From Ruminiclostridium herbifermentans (GTDB taxonomy: Bacteria > Bacillota > Clostridia > Acetivibrionales > DSM-1351): a DNA stretch of 64,000 nt. Every line of letters begins with the position of its first letter. The stretch's first letter is position 1. Location of the stretch: the NCBI RefSeq assembly GCF_005473905.2, contig NZ_CP061336.1, positions 1,790,501 to 1,854,500 on the forward strand, given 5' to 3'. Of this stretch, positions 1-9,982 are shown piece by piece. The notes beneath the pieces were generated by a model. It was not told the DNA's origin. It saw only the letters and a program-made list of their open reading frames with translations, and did no database searches. The position numbers were made by a program, and so were the translations under genes.

Positions 1-23
1 ATAAAACATTATTTCAAATATTT

Positions 24-98
24 CGGGGTGTAGCCCAACGGTAGGGTGCTTGCTTCGGGAGCAAGAGGTTGTGCGTTCAAATCGCATCACTCCGACCA
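24..98 (+). tRNA. tRNA-Pro(CGG)
   Basis: A full cloverleaf can be drawn. The 7-bp acceptor stem CGGGGTG/CACTCCG has one G-T pair, and the anticodon stem CTTGC/GCAAG encloses the loop TTCGGGA, giving anticodon CGG. The T-arm loop TTCAAAT is present and CCA is encoded at 96-98. It decodes the proline codon CCG. A hairpin terminator follows directly. Confidence 0.93.
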
Positions 99-105
99 TT
101 AATTT

Positions 106-139
106 AAGCGACTTTCTTGATTTTGAGAGTTGCTTTTTT
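106..139 (+). terminator. Terminator of tRNA-Pro
   Basis: An inverted repeat (AAGCGACT with AGTTGCTT, extended by TC/GA) is followed by six T residues, the usual form of an intrinsic terminator. It starts 8 bases after the CCA end of tRNA-Pro. Confidence 0.7.
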
Positions 140-247
140 GTTTGCTTTGTTTATGGACATAACTCTGTCATAAATTTATTTGTGCGTTTTATTTTCAAAT
201 AATCATTATATTGTCAGAACAAAAAGATTGCTAAAAAATTACATAAA

Positions 248-280
248 ACTGCATATTAAAAATGATATGCAGTATTTTTT
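248..280 (+). terminator. Hairpin with T-run downstream of tRNA-Pro
   Basis: ACTGCATAT and ATATGCAGT form a perfect 9-bp stem followed by ATTTTTT. No gene lies immediately upstream, so it is a back-up terminator or the end of an unrecognised short transcript. Confidence 0.5.
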
Positions 281-476
281 ATATTCAATTATTTATTACC
301 ATAAAATTTATATATCAAAATAGTATCTAAATACTTATATTTGTACTGTTTTGATTTATAACAGCACACTAATCAATTGACGAAATATAAAAAATCTGAT
401 ATCTTTTATTAGGTAAACTTCCGTGTTAGAATAGGTTGAGAATTTAACGTTACATAATTTATATACGTTATTTGGA

Positions 477-526
477 CTTGCTTAGGGAGCAAGAGATTGT
501 GCGTTCAAATCGCATCACTTAGGCCA
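477..526 (+). pseudogene. Degenerate 3'-half copy of tRNA-Pro
   Basis: The anticodon arm, T-arm and CCA end of tRNA-Pro at 50-98 are repeated here with few changes. The loop now reads TTAGGGA (anticodon AGG) and the acceptor 3' strand reads CACTTAGG. The D-arm and 5' acceptor strand are missing, so no cloverleaf can form. The similarity continues past CCA into the downstream sequence (ttatttaagcgact, as after the intact tRNA). This looks like a segmental duplication or an attachment-site remnant, not a working tRNA. Confidence 0.75.
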
Positions 527-1012
527 TTATTTAAGCGACTTCATAAGATGGAGAGCGCTTATATTTTTGACAAAATAGCATTATTGAATAAAAGATTGAT
601 AACCCGATGAAACTAGTAAATATAGATTAAATTAATTTATGAAAGCTTTATAAGTTATATATTAAAACAATACAAACAAAATTTTATTAACTGAAAATGT
701 AGAGCTTAAAGCCTATTATCACAACTTTTTCAATTGAAGATGGGAGGATATATAAATGGAAGGTTGGGTTAGAAATAGTTGCATGAATGATTAATAAATT
801 CTGCAATTATTTTGTCAGCAAACCATTAATAAATTTGAACCCTCATAGACTAAGCTTATTTAATAGGCTGAAAAATGCTAGTTAAGTTATTAATAAAGAC
901 TAAGTTGTTAATTATACATGCACATATAAAAGTAAGTTTTATGCTGTTATAGGTGTGTGTTTAATATAAAAATTTATAAAAGTTATCATTAACAAATGAA
1001 ATGGAGATAAAA
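527..1012. other. Intergenic stretch, no gene recognised
   Basis: AT-rich DNA between the tRNA fragment and the first protein gene. A weak terminator-like hairpin (AAGCGACTTC with GAGAGCGCTT) follows the fragment at about 533-571. A 12-codon frame at 756-794 has a good GGGAGG site but is too short to call. Nothing else is supported. Confidence 0.4.
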
Positions 1013-2866
1013 ATGAGCATTAGGCTGTCAGATGGATTACTGAAAAGTGTAGAGAAACCCTCAAGATATACTGGGAATGAATGGAATAGTGTTATTAAAG
1101 ATCCAAAAACTGTAGATATACGGTTTGCATTTTGTTTTCCCGATACTTATGAAATTGGAATGTCGCATCTTGGTATGAAAATACTGTATCATCTGTTAAA
1201 CGAAAGACAAGACTGTTATTGTGAAAGGGTATTTGCGCCATGGACAGACATGGAAGCTAAGATGCGTGAGAATAATATACCTTTATACGCTCTCGAAACT
1301 AAAGACGAAATAAAAAACTTTGACTTTATTGGATTTACTCTTCAATATGAAATGAGTTTTACTAATATAGTAAACATGCTTGATTTGGCGGGCGTACCGC
1401 TGACAACAGCCGATAGAAAGGATAATGATCCATTTGTTTGTGCAGGCGGACCATGTGCATATAATCCAGAGCCACTTGCTGATATAATTGATTTCTTTAT
1501 GCTTGGTGAAGGTGAAGAAATTATTAATGAAGTTATGGATGAATATGTAAAATGGAAGGGCACAGGAAAATCAAGAATTGCTTTTCTTGAAGAAATAGCA
1601 AAGCTAGAAGGTATTTATGTACCTTCATTTTATGAGTTTGACTATAATGAAGATGGCACTATTAAAAGTTTTACACCAATAAAGCCACAGTACCCTGTAA
1701 AGATAAAAAAACGCATTATAAAGGACATGGATAAGGTATATTATCCAGAAAAAATGATTGTTCCATATACAGATATTGTGCATGACAGAATAATGTTAGA
1801 GGTTTTCAGAGGCTGTATCAGAGGCTGTAGATTTTGTCAGGCTGGTTTTATTTATAGACCTGTAAGAGAAAAAAGCCATGAAAGATTAATGGAGTTAGCT
1901 AAAAAGCTTGAGGAAAGCACTGGCTATGAGGAAATATCACTAACATCACTTAGTACTAGTGATTACAGCCAATTAGAAGAATTCACAACAGAACTTCTTG
2001 ATGAAATGAAAGAGAGAAAAGTAGGTTTATCTCTTCCATCCTTAAGATTAGATTCCTTTTCATTAGATTTAATGGAAAAAGCTCAGAAGGTGAGAAAGAG
2101 CGGATTGACTTTTGCGCCAGAGGCGGGAACGCAGAGACTTAGAGATGTAATAAATAAAGGGATAACGGAAGAGGATTTGTTAAATGCTGTTTCACTTGCC
2201 TTTAATGGTGGATGGCATGGAGTCAAGCTATATTTTATGCTAGGCTTGCCTACAGAGACCAATGAGGATGTAGAAGGAATAGCCGATTTGGCTCATAAGG
2301 TTGTACATGCATACAAAAGAGTTCCAATGGAGAAAAAAGGAAAGGGCTTAAATGTTACTGTCAGCACGGCTACATTTGTTCCAAAAGCTTTCACTCCTTT
2401 CCAATGGGAGGCTCAGGACAGCATTGAAAATGTATCTCAGAAGCAAATGCTATTAAAAGAAAGAATACGTTCAAAACAGATAACATATAATTATCACGAA
2501 AATAAACTAAGCTTTTTAGAAGCTGTTTTTGCCCGTGGAGACAGAAGAATATGTAAGGCTTTAATTAAAGCATGGGAACTTGGATGTAAATTTGATGGCT
2601 GGGGCGAATATTTTAAATATGATATTTGGATGAAGGCTTTTGAGGAATGTGGCGTAGACCCATATTTCTATGCAACGCGTAAGAGAGAGTATGATGAAAT
2701 TTTGCCTTGGGATCATATAGATATAGGTGTTTCAAAGAAGTTTTTAATAAATGAAAGTAAAAAAGCTTATGAGGAAAAGATTACACCAAACTGTAGAGTA
2801 AATTGCGGTGGATGTGGAGCTGCTGTATTCGAAAGTGGTATTTGTGGAGGTAACGGCATTGGCTAA
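1013..2866 (+). CDS. Radical SAM protein, TIGR03960 family, with B12-binding-type N-terminus
   Basis: A 617-residue protein. The radical SAM cluster motif CIRGCRFC (CX3CX2C) lies at about residues 268-275. The N-terminal 230 residues contain the PDTYEIGMSHLG and FVCAGGPCAYNPEP segments seen in B12-binding-like radical SAM proteins. The C-terminus is glycine- and cysteine-rich (NCGGCGAAVF). The next gene encodes the usual partner, a TIGR03936/DUF2344 protein, and overlaps its stop codon by 8 bases. This pair upstream of rng and rplU is a conserved clostridial arrangement. Its substrate is unknown, although the neighbours suggest RNA or ribosome modification (inference). The ATG at 1013 is chosen because GGAG lies six bases upstream; the ATG at 1001 has no ribosome-binding site. 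Confidence 0.88.
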   Translation: MSIRLSDGLLKSVEKPSRYTGNEWNSVIKDPKTVDIRFAFCFPDTYEIGMSHLGMKILYHLLNERQDCYCERVFAPWTDMEAKMRENNIPLYALETKDEIKNFDFIGFTLQYEMSFTNIVNMLDLAGVPLTTADRKDNDPFVCAGGPCAYNPEPLADIIDFFMLGEGEEIINEVMDEYVKWKGTGKSRIAFLEEIAKLEGIYVPSFYEFDYNEDGTIKSFTPIKPQYPVKIKKRIIKDMDKVYYPEKMIVPYTDIVHDRIMLEVFRGCIRGCRFCQAGFIYRPVREKSHERLMELAKKLEESTGYEEISLTSLSTSDYSQLEEFTTELLDEMKERKVGLSLPSLRLDSFSLDLMEKAQKVRKSGLTFAPEAGTQRLRDVINKGITEEDLLNAVSLAFNGGWHGVKLYFMLGLPTETNEDVEGIADLAHKVVHAYKRVPMEKKGKGLNVTVSTATFVPKAFTPFQWEAQDSIENVSQKQMLLKERIRSKQITYNYHENKLSFLEAVFARGDRRICKALIKAWELGCKFDGWGEYFKYDIWMKAFEECGVDPYFYATRKREYDEILPWDHIDIGVSKKFLINESKKAYEEKITPNCRVNCGGCGAAVFESGICGGNGIG

Positions 2867-3569
2867 TATTCGAACTAAATTTAAGCGTGGCGACGAAGTT
2901 AAGTTTATATCACATCTTGATTTGATGAAGGTGTTTGAACGTGCAATAAGGAGGGCAAGGCTTCCTATAGCGTATTCACAAGGCTTCAATCCGCATCCTA
3001 ACATGGTTTTTGGATTACCATTGAGTGTTGGTGTTACAAGTGAAGCTGAATATGGCGATTTTGAAATTACAGATGAGCAGATGTCTGTTAATGAATTTCT
3101 AACAAGATTGAATTCACAGCTGCCTAAGGGACTGGAAATTATAGCGGCAAAGGCTAGGAAATCAAAGGATAATATAATGGCTTTAATTGCTGCATCTAGA
3201 TACTCTGTAGTTGTTGGTATTAATTCTCCGTGTACAGAAAAGGATATAAAAACAAGCTTAAATAAATATCTTGCTCAGAATGAAATAATTGTTAAGAAGA
3301 GAACTAAAAGCGGCATTAAAGATACAAATATTCGGGATATGATTTTTGATTTAAATTTTGAATATAAGCCATGCGGTACATTTAGTATTGTTAAGTTTTC
3401 CATGCTGGTGAGTGCTGGAAGCAAAGCAAATTTGAAACCGGAACTATTAATTGATTCAATATTTGATTTTATGAAGCTTGATTATGAAATTGAAAGAATT
3501 CATAGGGAAAAGTTGTTTATTATGGCTCAGAACCAACTTTTAGATCCAATGGACGGGCTTGTTTTATAG
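2859..3569 (+). CDS. TIGR03936 family radical SAM-associated protein (DUF2344)
   Basis: A 236-residue protein beginning ANIRTKFKRGDEVKFISHLD after the initiator, typical of the TIGR03936/DUF2344 family. In many Clostridia this family is a separate protein or a C-terminal domain of the preceding radical SAM enzyme. No catalytic motif is evident. The start is the TTG at 2859, because GGAGGT lies seven bases upstream and family similarity begins there. This start overlaps the end of the upstream gene, which indicates translational coupling. A longer reading from 2808 exists but lies inside the upstream gene. Function is unknown beyond the link to its partner. Confidence 0.82.
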   Translation: MANIRTKFKRGDEVKFISHLDLMKVFERAIRRARLPIAYSQGFNPHPNMVFGLPLSVGVTSEAEYGDFEITDEQMSVNEFLTRLNSQLPKGLEIIAAKARKSKDNIMALIAASRYSVVVGINSPCTEKDIKTSLNKYLAQNEIIVKKRTKSGIKDTNIRDMIFDLNFEYKPCGTFSIVKFSMLVSAGSKANLKPELLIDSIFDFMKLDYEIERIHREKLFIMAQNQLLDPMDGLVL

Positions 3570-3588
3570 TAACATTTGAGGTGATTGG

Positions 3589-5088
3589 ATGATTAATGAA
3601 ATGATTGTAGATGTCAATGAAGCAGAAATTAGAGTTGGCATTCTTGAGGACAAAGAACTTGCAGAGATTCATATTGAGCGAACTAGCCATCAAGGACTTG
3701 TTGGTAATATATACAGAGGAAAAGTTAGCAGTGTTTTGCCTGGTATGCAAGCTGCATTTATAGATATAGGGTATGAAAAAAATGCTTTTTTATATGTAGG
3801 GGATGCTATTCCACAAAAAGATTATTCTGATGATGAAATGGAAGTATATAGGGATTTTGCTGAGTACAGCATTTCGGATATACTTAAAGTAGGACAAGAA
3901 TTAACTGTTCAAGTAATAAAAGAGCCTATTGGCACTAAGGGACCAAGGGTATCAACGCATATAACTTTGCCTGGAAGGAATTTGGTATTGCTGCCCAATG
4001 CCGATTATGTGGGGATATCTCGAAGAATTGAAAGTGATGAGGAAAGACAAAAGCTTAAAAAAATAGCGGAAAAACTAAAGCCTGATAATATGGGACTAAT
4101 AGTTAGGACTGTATCAGAGGGCAAAAATGAGGAAGATTTTATTGAAGATGTTTCTTTCCTTACTAAGCTATGGGAAAAAATTAAACAGATGGAAAGCAGC
4201 GGGCCTGTTCCAAGATGTATTCACAAGGACGTTAATTTAGTTTATAGATCAGTAAGGGATTTATTTACTTGGGATATAGATAGATTTGTAATTAATGATG
4301 AGAAAGAATATTATAAGGTAATTGAATTAGTTGAGATGATTTCACCTGCTCTAAAAAACAGAGTTGAATTATTTCAAAAGGATTATGATATTTTTGACTA
4401 TTACCAGATAGAGACAAAAATTCAGAGGGCTCTTTCTCGAAAGGTTTGGCTGAAATGCGGTGGATATATAGTAATTGATAAAACTGAAGCACTTACAGTA
4501 ATAGACGTAAATACAGGCAAATTTGTTGGGAATAATAACTTAGAGGATACAGTTCTTAAAACAAATATTGAGGCAACCAGAGAAATTGCAAAGCAGCTGA
4601 GGTTACGAGATATTGGCGGTATTGTAATAATTGATTTTATCGACATGAATAACAGTGAACACCAGCAAATGGTGCTTGATTCTCTAAAGCAATGCCTTAA
4701 AAATGATAGAACAAAAGCTATAGTTCTTGGAATGACACAGCTGGGTCTTGTTGAAATGACCAGAAAGAAAATGAGACAAGAACTTTCTACTATTATGACC
4801 TGTGACTGTCCGCTTTGTGAAGGAACTGGAAAGGTATATACTTCTGAAACAAATGCTATGGAGGTTTTAAAAAAGATAAAGGAATATCTTGGCACCACTA
4901 AGGCTAAAGAAGTAATATTTGAGGTACATCCTTCGGTTGTGTCTGTTATTGAAGAAAATATAAATAAAATATCTGATTTAAATGCAGCTAAAAAAGTAGA
5001 TGTGAGGGTTTCTGCATCAACATCTAGTGATTTTAAGCCAAATGAGTTAAAAATTAAAGTAATTGACAATAACTCATTACTATGCTAA
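3589..5088 (+). CDS. rng: Ribonuclease E/G family protein (RNase G)
   Basis: A 499-residue endoribonuclease of the RNase E/G family, which cleaves single-stranded AU-rich RNA and takes part in rRNA and mRNA processing. An S1-type RNA-binding domain occupies about residues 36-120 (GNIYRGKVSSVLPGMQAAFI). The metal-binding aspartates are in IDVNTGKF (D306) and IDFIDM (D349). The zinc-link cysteines are in CPLCEGTGKV (C407, C410). These positions match the spacing of the E. coli enzyme. The length fits RNase G and there is no RNase E scaffold tail. It sits 19 bases after the preceding gene with a GAGGTG site and is probably co-transcribed with it. The rplU promoter and leader begin at its 3' end. 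Confidence 0.92.
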   Translation: MINEMIVDVNEAEIRVGILEDKELAEIHIERTSHQGLVGNIYRGKVSSVLPGMQAAFIDIGYEKNAFLYVGDAIPQKDYSDDEMEVYRDFAEYSISDILKVGQELTVQVIKEPIGTKGPRVSTHITLPGRNLVLLPNADYVGISRRIESDEERQKLKKIAEKLKPDNMGLIVRTVSEGKNEEDFIEDVSFLTKLWEKIKQMESSGPVPRCIHKDVNLVYRSVRDLFTWDIDRFVINDEKEYYKVIELVEMISPALKNRVELFQKDYDIFDYYQIETKIQRALSRKVWLKCGGYIVIDKTEALTVIDVNTGKFVGNNNLEDTVLKTNIEATREIAKQLRLRDIGGIVIIDFIDMNNSEHQQMVLDSLKQCLKNDRTKAIVLGMTQLGLVEMTRKKMRQELSTIMTCDCPLCEGTGKVYTSETNAMEVLKKIKEYLGTTKAKEVIFEVHPSVVSVIEENINKISDLNAAKKVDVRVSASTSSDFKPNELKIKVIDNNSLLC

Positions 5089-5091
5089 ACT
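5063..5091 (+). promoter_or_regulatory. Candidate sigma-A promoter for the rplU operon
   Basis: TTGACA, a 17-base spacer and TAAACT lie across the last codons of rng, immediately before the L21 leader. The -35 box is perfect and the -10 box is moderate. Position and spacing make it the likely promoter for rplU-prp-rpmA. Confidence 0.5.
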
Positions 5092-5185
5092 ATATCGGTA
5101 ACCGCTCGGCCAAGGCTTTCAAAATATAGTTTATAACTATTGCCTGTGATGTGTGAATGTCATTTTGCCGGCGAGACTGTTAGTA
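5092..5185 (+). promoter_or_regulatory. Ribosomal protein L21 leader (autoregulatory mRNA structure)
   Basis: The 100 bases before rplU hold a structured leader with the segments ACCGCTCGGCC and GCCGGCGAGACTG, as in the L21 leader found upstream of rplU in Firmicutes. Such leaders are thought to let L21 or its operon control its own expression. The frame is open through this region upstream of the rplU start, but the conserved RNA and the GGAGG at 5187 show that translation begins later. The assignment rests on recognition by eye. A covariance-model search against the Rfam L21 leader would settle it. Confidence 0.6.
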
Positions 5186-5196
5186 GGAGGTGTATC

Positions 5197-5508
5197 ATGT
5201 ACGCAATTATAGTGACTGGTGGAAAACAGTATAAAGTTCAAGAAGGCGATGTAGTTTTCGTTGAAAAGCTTTTCGCAGAAGAAGGAGAAGCAATTACTTT
5301 TGATAAAGTTCTTGCAGTATCAAAGGATGGAAAAGTTAACTTCGGAGCTCCAATACTAGAATCTGCTTCTGTTAGCGCAAAGGTTCTTAACCATGGTAAA
5401 GGTGAAAAAATCACAGTTTTTCATTACAAACCAAAAAAGAACATTAAGAAGAAGCAAGGACACAGACAGCCTTATACAAAGGTTCAAATCGAAAAGATTA
5501 ATGCTTAA
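5197..5508 (+). CDS. rplU: 50S ribosomal protein L21
   Basis: A 103-residue large-subunit protein that binds 23S rRNA. It begins [18 protein letters not shown] and ends with the [15 protein letters not shown] segment, both hallmarks of bL21. The ATG at 5197 has AGGAGG seven bases upstream and gives the normal family length. It is the first gene of the operon rplU-prp-rpmA, whose products are made together: L21, the L27-processing protease and L27. Confidence 0.97.
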   Translation: MYAIIVTGGKQYKVQEGDVVFVEKLFAEEGEAITFDKVLAVSKDGKVNFGAPILESASVSAKVLNHGKGEKITVFHYKPKKNIKKKQGHRQPYTKVQIEKINA

Positions 5509-5523
5509 GGATTAGATTGATTA

Positions 5524-5862
5524 ATGATTAAAATTAATATAGGTAAGGATTTAGCAGGAAATATTAAACAGTTTGTTGTTAAGGGACATGCTTATTATGC
5601 CGAAGAAGGCAGTGATATTGTATGTTCAGCAATTTCTGCAATTACGTTTACAGCATTAGGAGCTATTGAGGAAATTATAGGCTTGAAAGGCTTTTATAAG
5701 CGGAGAGATAAGGATGGATATGTATCCTGCAAGCTTGATATGGACTTATCGCCCCAACTAAGACATGATGCCAATATAATTATGGCTACTGCGGAAATAG
5801 GATTCAAACAGATAGAGTATGCTTATCCGGACTATGTGAAGGTAATGGATGAGGAGGTGTAG
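5524..5862 (+). CDS. prp: Ribosomal-processing cysteine protease Prp
   Basis: A 112-residue cysteine protease that removes the N-terminal extension of ribosomal protein L27 in Firmicutes. The catalytic pair is visible as [16 protein letters not shown], with His22 and Cys34 at the positions known from the Staphylococcus enzyme. It lies between rplU and rpmA, 15 bases after rplU and 4 bases before rpmA, the standard arrangement. The rpmA product carries the matching cleavage site. The ribosome-binding site (GGATTAGA) is weak, so translation may be coupled to rplU. Confidence 0.93.
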   Translation: MIKINIGKDLAGNIKQFVVKGHAYYAEEGSDIVCSAISAITFTALGAIEEIIGLKGFYKRRDKDGYVSCKLDMDLSPQLRHDANIIMATAEIGFKQIEYAYPDYVKVMDEEV

Positions 5863-5866
5863 TCTC

Positions 5867-6148
5867 ATGATAAAGGTTAATTTACAACTTTTTGCTCATA
5901 AAAAGGGTGTTGGTAGTTCTAGAAACGGTCGTGACAGTGCGGCTCAAAGACTTGGTGTAAAAAGAGCTGATGGACAGTTTGTTCTAGCTGGAAACATTCT
6001 TGTTCGTCAAAGAGGTACAAAAATTCATCCTGGTGAGAATGTAGGTATTGGCAAGGATGATACCTTGTTTGCATTGAAGGATGGAAAGGTTAAGTTTGCA
6101 AGACTTGGCAGAGATAGAAAGCAGGTTAAGATTGTAACTGCTGACTAA
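5867..6148 (+). CDS. rpmA: 50S ribosomal protein L27 (with Prp-cleaved N-terminal extension)
   Basis: A 93-residue large-subunit protein near the peptidyl transferase centre. It begins [20 protein letters not shown]. The [10 protein letters not shown] segment is the Prp cleavage motif, so mature L27 would start at Ala10. The Firmicutes-type extension agrees with the presence of prp upstream. The ATG at 5867 is preceded by GAGGAGGTG at the right distance; the in-frame ATG at 5849 lies inside prp and has no site. A strong terminator follows. Confidence 0.97.
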   Translation: MIKVNLQLFAHKKGVGSSRNGRDSAAQRLGVKRADGQFVLAGNILVRQRGTKIHPGENVGIGKDDTLFALKDGKVKFARLGRDRKQVKIVTAD

Positions 6149-6175
6149 TATTATCGCATTAAACGAATAATATAA

Positions 6176-6209
6176 GGTAGAAAATGTGATAGGCATTTTC
6201 TACCTTTTT
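6176..6209 (+). terminator. Terminator of the rplU-prp-rpmA operon
   Basis: GGTAGAAAATG and CATTTTCTACC form a perfect 11-bp stem with a short loop, followed directly by five T residues. Confidence 0.9.
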
Positions 6210-6374
6210 CTGGTTATTGATATTTTCGAATTTATCTTTTAGCGAGTAATAATCAAATTAATTTAACCCAAACTTTGTAAATAGCCTTTGGGTTTATATC
6301 AAAACGGTAATAATACTGTCGATATCATCGTATATTAGCCGATAGATTAGTTCACAATAAAATTTGAAGATTAG

Positions 6375-7712
<1,338 letters not shown>

Positions 7713-7823
7713 TAGTGCTTTGTTTCATCTGCTTCAGGTTTTTAAAATATGGACTAAATTATATTAATAAAATATGAAAGAATACTAAGATTTATAATAA
7801 GAATTATAAAATGGAGGAAATAT

Positions 7824-8117
7824 ATGCTTACAGGTAAGCAGAGAAGCTATTTGAGATCACTAGCTAATAATATTCAGCCAATTTTTCAAGTTGGTAAGGG
7901 CGGAATAAGCGATAATATGGTAAAACAGTTTTCTGATGCTTTAGAGGCAAGAGAATTAATAAAAGCAACAGTTCTAAAAAATGCTGAGTGTGACACAAAA
8001 ACAGTATGTGAGGAAATTGCTGAGTTGACACAGTCAGAAATTGTTCAAGTAATTGGAAGTAAATTTGTATTGTATAAACAATCTGAAAAGAATTCAGTTA
8101 TAGAGCTACCTAGGTAG
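7824..8117 (+). CDS. yhbY: YhbY family RNA-binding protein (CRM domain)
   Basis: A 97-residue CRM-domain protein. It begins MLTGKQRSYLRSLANNIQP and contains the FQVGKGG segment that marks the RNA-binding GxxG loop of the family. YhbY proteins bind pre-50S particles. The gene lies 111 bases after obgE on the same strand, a common pairing consistent with a role in ribosome assembly. AGGAGG-type site GGAGGAAAT precedes the ATG. Confidence 0.93.
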   Translation: MLTGKQRSYLRSLANNIQPIFQVGKGGISDNMVKQFSDALEARELIKATVLKNAECDTKTVCEEIAELTQSEIVQVIGSKFVLYKQSEKNSVIELPR

Positions 8118-8273
8118 TTCTTTTTCTTTTTTTCTTTAATAAGGGGATATAATTATTTAATTACTCTCATTCTTACTCAAATTTATAAAATTTTTTTAAA
8201 ACTTTGGCATAAAAAAATGATAATAGGAATATATATAGTGGTATTTTATTTTGGAGCATAGTGGGAGAAGAGT

Positions 8274-8549
8274 ATGAGAGATAGATTTAATTATTCAAAT
8301 ATTAACTATGAGTATATACAAGCATCAGATATAAAGTTTATAAATGATAAAACTCTTATTGATAAGGTTCAAAATACATATAAATTTTTGAAGCTTTGTG
8401 AAAACCATCTGAACAGCGTTAAAGAGGATTATGGCAAGAAAAAAATTGCTAGCTTAAGGCTTGCATTTGTTAAGCACCAACTTAATCTATTAATAAGAGA
8501 ATGTAGGGCAAGACAAATCAACCATGATCTTAGCAATTTTGAAAAATAG
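8274..8549 (+). CDS. Hypothetical protein, 91 residues
   Basis: I do not recognise this protein. It is small, charged and predicted mostly helical, with no signal peptide, membrane segment or cysteine cluster. The C-terminal half (residues 45-80) is rich in Lys, Arg and Leu and could be an RNA- or protein-binding helix (speculative). GGGAGAAG lies at normal distance before the ATG, and codon use resembles that of the neighbours, so it is probably real. It stands alone between the YhbY gene and the convergent DUF4364 gene. Confidence 0.6.
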   Translation: MRDRFNYSNINYEYIQASDIKFINDKTLIDKVQNTYKFLKLCENHLNSVKEDYGKKKIASLRLAFVKHQLNLLIRECRARQINHDLSNFEK

Positions 8550-8604
8550 ATAACGGTTGGCGCTTTATTTAAAATAAAAGTAATTTTTATTTTGAAGTAT
8601 ATAA

Positions 8605-9141
8605 TTAGAATACTTCATCTGTTAAATCAGATAAAATCTTTTTATATAATTTTTCATTATTTTGTTTCCAATTATTGCAAATCTTTTTGGCGTCATTTTT
8701 ACTGCCTACAGTTAATTTTAAATCAACATAAGTGAAATTACCTTCTAGTATCTTTAGAGTAATAAGATATTGATTTTCACTGATTGCGGTATAATCTGAA
8801 ATTATACTGCTTTCATGCTTTATGCGTTTTTTATTATTTGTGAGGGCTTCATCGATTCTAGACTTTGTACCAGCGGCAATGATTGAAACAAAATAATCTA
8901 AACTCTGTTTACCTGCTGGAGATATTTTGTATGAAAGTTTATCATCACTATCAATTTTTTCTAATAATTTTCCTTCGCATAGTTCATCAAGATATTGCTG
9001 CAGGAATATATAGTTCATAAGCTTATTTTCTAGTACTATTTTAGTTAGAAGCAGGTTAGAAACAGGAGCTTCTAGATTGTTGATGATATACAATAATATT
9101 ATCTTGTTTTCGGCAAGTTCTCTACTTTCTATAGGATTCAT
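8605..9141 (-). CDS. DUF4364 family protein
   Basis: A 178-residue protein with the layout of the DUF4364 family. The N-terminal 75 residues (AENKIILLYIINNLEAPVSN, then LQQYLDELCEGKLLEK) resemble a winged helix-turn-helix, and a mixed alpha/beta C-terminal half follows. Its function is not established; a DNA-binding or regulatory role is inferred from the fold. The start at 9141 has GGGAGG seven bases upstream. Its upstream region contains the large tandem repeat array shared with the divergent reductase gene. Confidence 0.75.
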   Translation of the reverse strand: MNPIESRELAENKIILLYIINNLEAPVSNLLLTKIVLENKLMNYIFLQQYLDELCEGKLLEKIDSDDKLSYKISPAGKQSLDYFVSIIAAGTKSRIDEALTNNKKRIKHESSIISDYTAISENQYLITLKILEGNFTYVDLKLTVGSKNDAKKICNNWKQNNEKLYKKILSDLTDEVF

Positions 9142-9305
9142 AAAACCTCCCTGGTATCTTTTGTAAAATAAAAATAAGTCTTATTTTGTGCTATAATATT
9201 TATAATTATAGCATAATAAAAAAAATATTTCCATATTTCCTGAATATGGGAGGTGAAGAGGTAAAAATGCGAAGTTCAGCTTTGTGCATTCATAGTTCTC
9301 TTCGC

Positions 9306-9915
9306 ATTGCAAAAACCTGCAAGCAGCTTTTTGAGAAAATATAATTTGTGCAAACATGGTGTTTTCGAGCCACAAAAAGCTGCAAGCAGCTTTTTGAGAA
9401 AATATAATTTGTGCAAACATGGTGCGCTTTCGAGCCACAAAACCTGCAAGCAGCTTTTTGAGAAAATATAATTTGTGCAAACATGGTGCTTTCGAGCCAC
9501 AAAAAACTGCAAGCAGCTTTTTGAGAAAATATAATTTGTGCAAACATGGTGTTTTCGAGCCACAAAACCTGCAAGCAGCTTTTTGAGAAAATATAATTTG
9601 TGCAAACATGGTGCATTTTCGAGCCACAAAAAGCTGCAAGTAGCTTTTTGAGAAAATATAATTTGTGCAAACATGGTGCATTTTTGAGCCACAAAAAACT
9701 GCAAGCAGCTTTTTGAGAAAATATAATTTGTGCAAGCATGGTGCGCTTTCGAGCCACAAAAAACTGCAAGCAGCTTTTTGAGAAAATATAATTTGTGCAA
9801 GCATGGTGCGCTTTCGAGCCACAAAAAACTGCAAGCAGCTTTTTGAGAAAATATAATTTGTGCAAACATGGTGCGCCTTTCGAGCCACAAAAACCAGCAA
9901 GCAGCTTTTTGAAGA
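9306..9915. repeat. Tandem array, about ten units of 62-66 bp with alternating hairpins
   Basis: The motif TGCAAGCAGCTTTTTGAG recurs at 9318, 9381, 9445, 9508, 9570, 9635, 9700, 9765 and 9830, with a variant at 9896. Each unit also holds TTTGTGCAAACATGGTG and TTCGAGCCACAAAA. Two inverted repeats alternate: AAAAAGCTGC/GCAGCTTTTT, and a weaker one around GTGCAAAC. Length changes between units fall at the runs before TTCGAG and before TGCAAG. The array fills the divergent gap between the DUF4364 gene and the reductase gene. Long open frames cross it in three registers on the minus strand only because the unit lacks stops there; they are not genes. The same core sequences recur at 42.4 and 49.0 kb. 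Confidence 0.95.
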
Positions 9916-9982
9916 TTTAGGCAATCAAGCAATGAGTGTACACATTTTAAATATTATTTTTTGTCGTTGGAGGAACTGTTAA

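Noticed and set aside
527-1012. 12-codon frame at 756-794 with a good ribosome-binding site
   Set aside because: Too short, no terminator or conserved context; likely chance.
4422-5069. 215-codon minus-strand frame inside rng
   Set aside because: Shadow of the well-supported RNase G gene; no ribosome-binding site and no protein-like features.
5140-5196. N-terminal extension of L21 by 19 residues
   Set aside because: It overlays the conserved L21 leader RNA; GGAGG and the family start support the ATG at 5197.
9306-9915. CRISPR array
   Set aside because: Whole units of 62-66 bp repeat almost unchanged; there are no unique spacers between short repeats, and no cas genes are in the window.
9181-9932. 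Three long overlapping minus-strand open frames across the repeat array
   Set aside because: They exist only because the repeat unit lacks stops in those frames. The proteins are the same repeat read in shifting frames (LHKLYFLKKLLA and similar), they lack a ribosome-binding site, and unit-length changes would scramble the frame.
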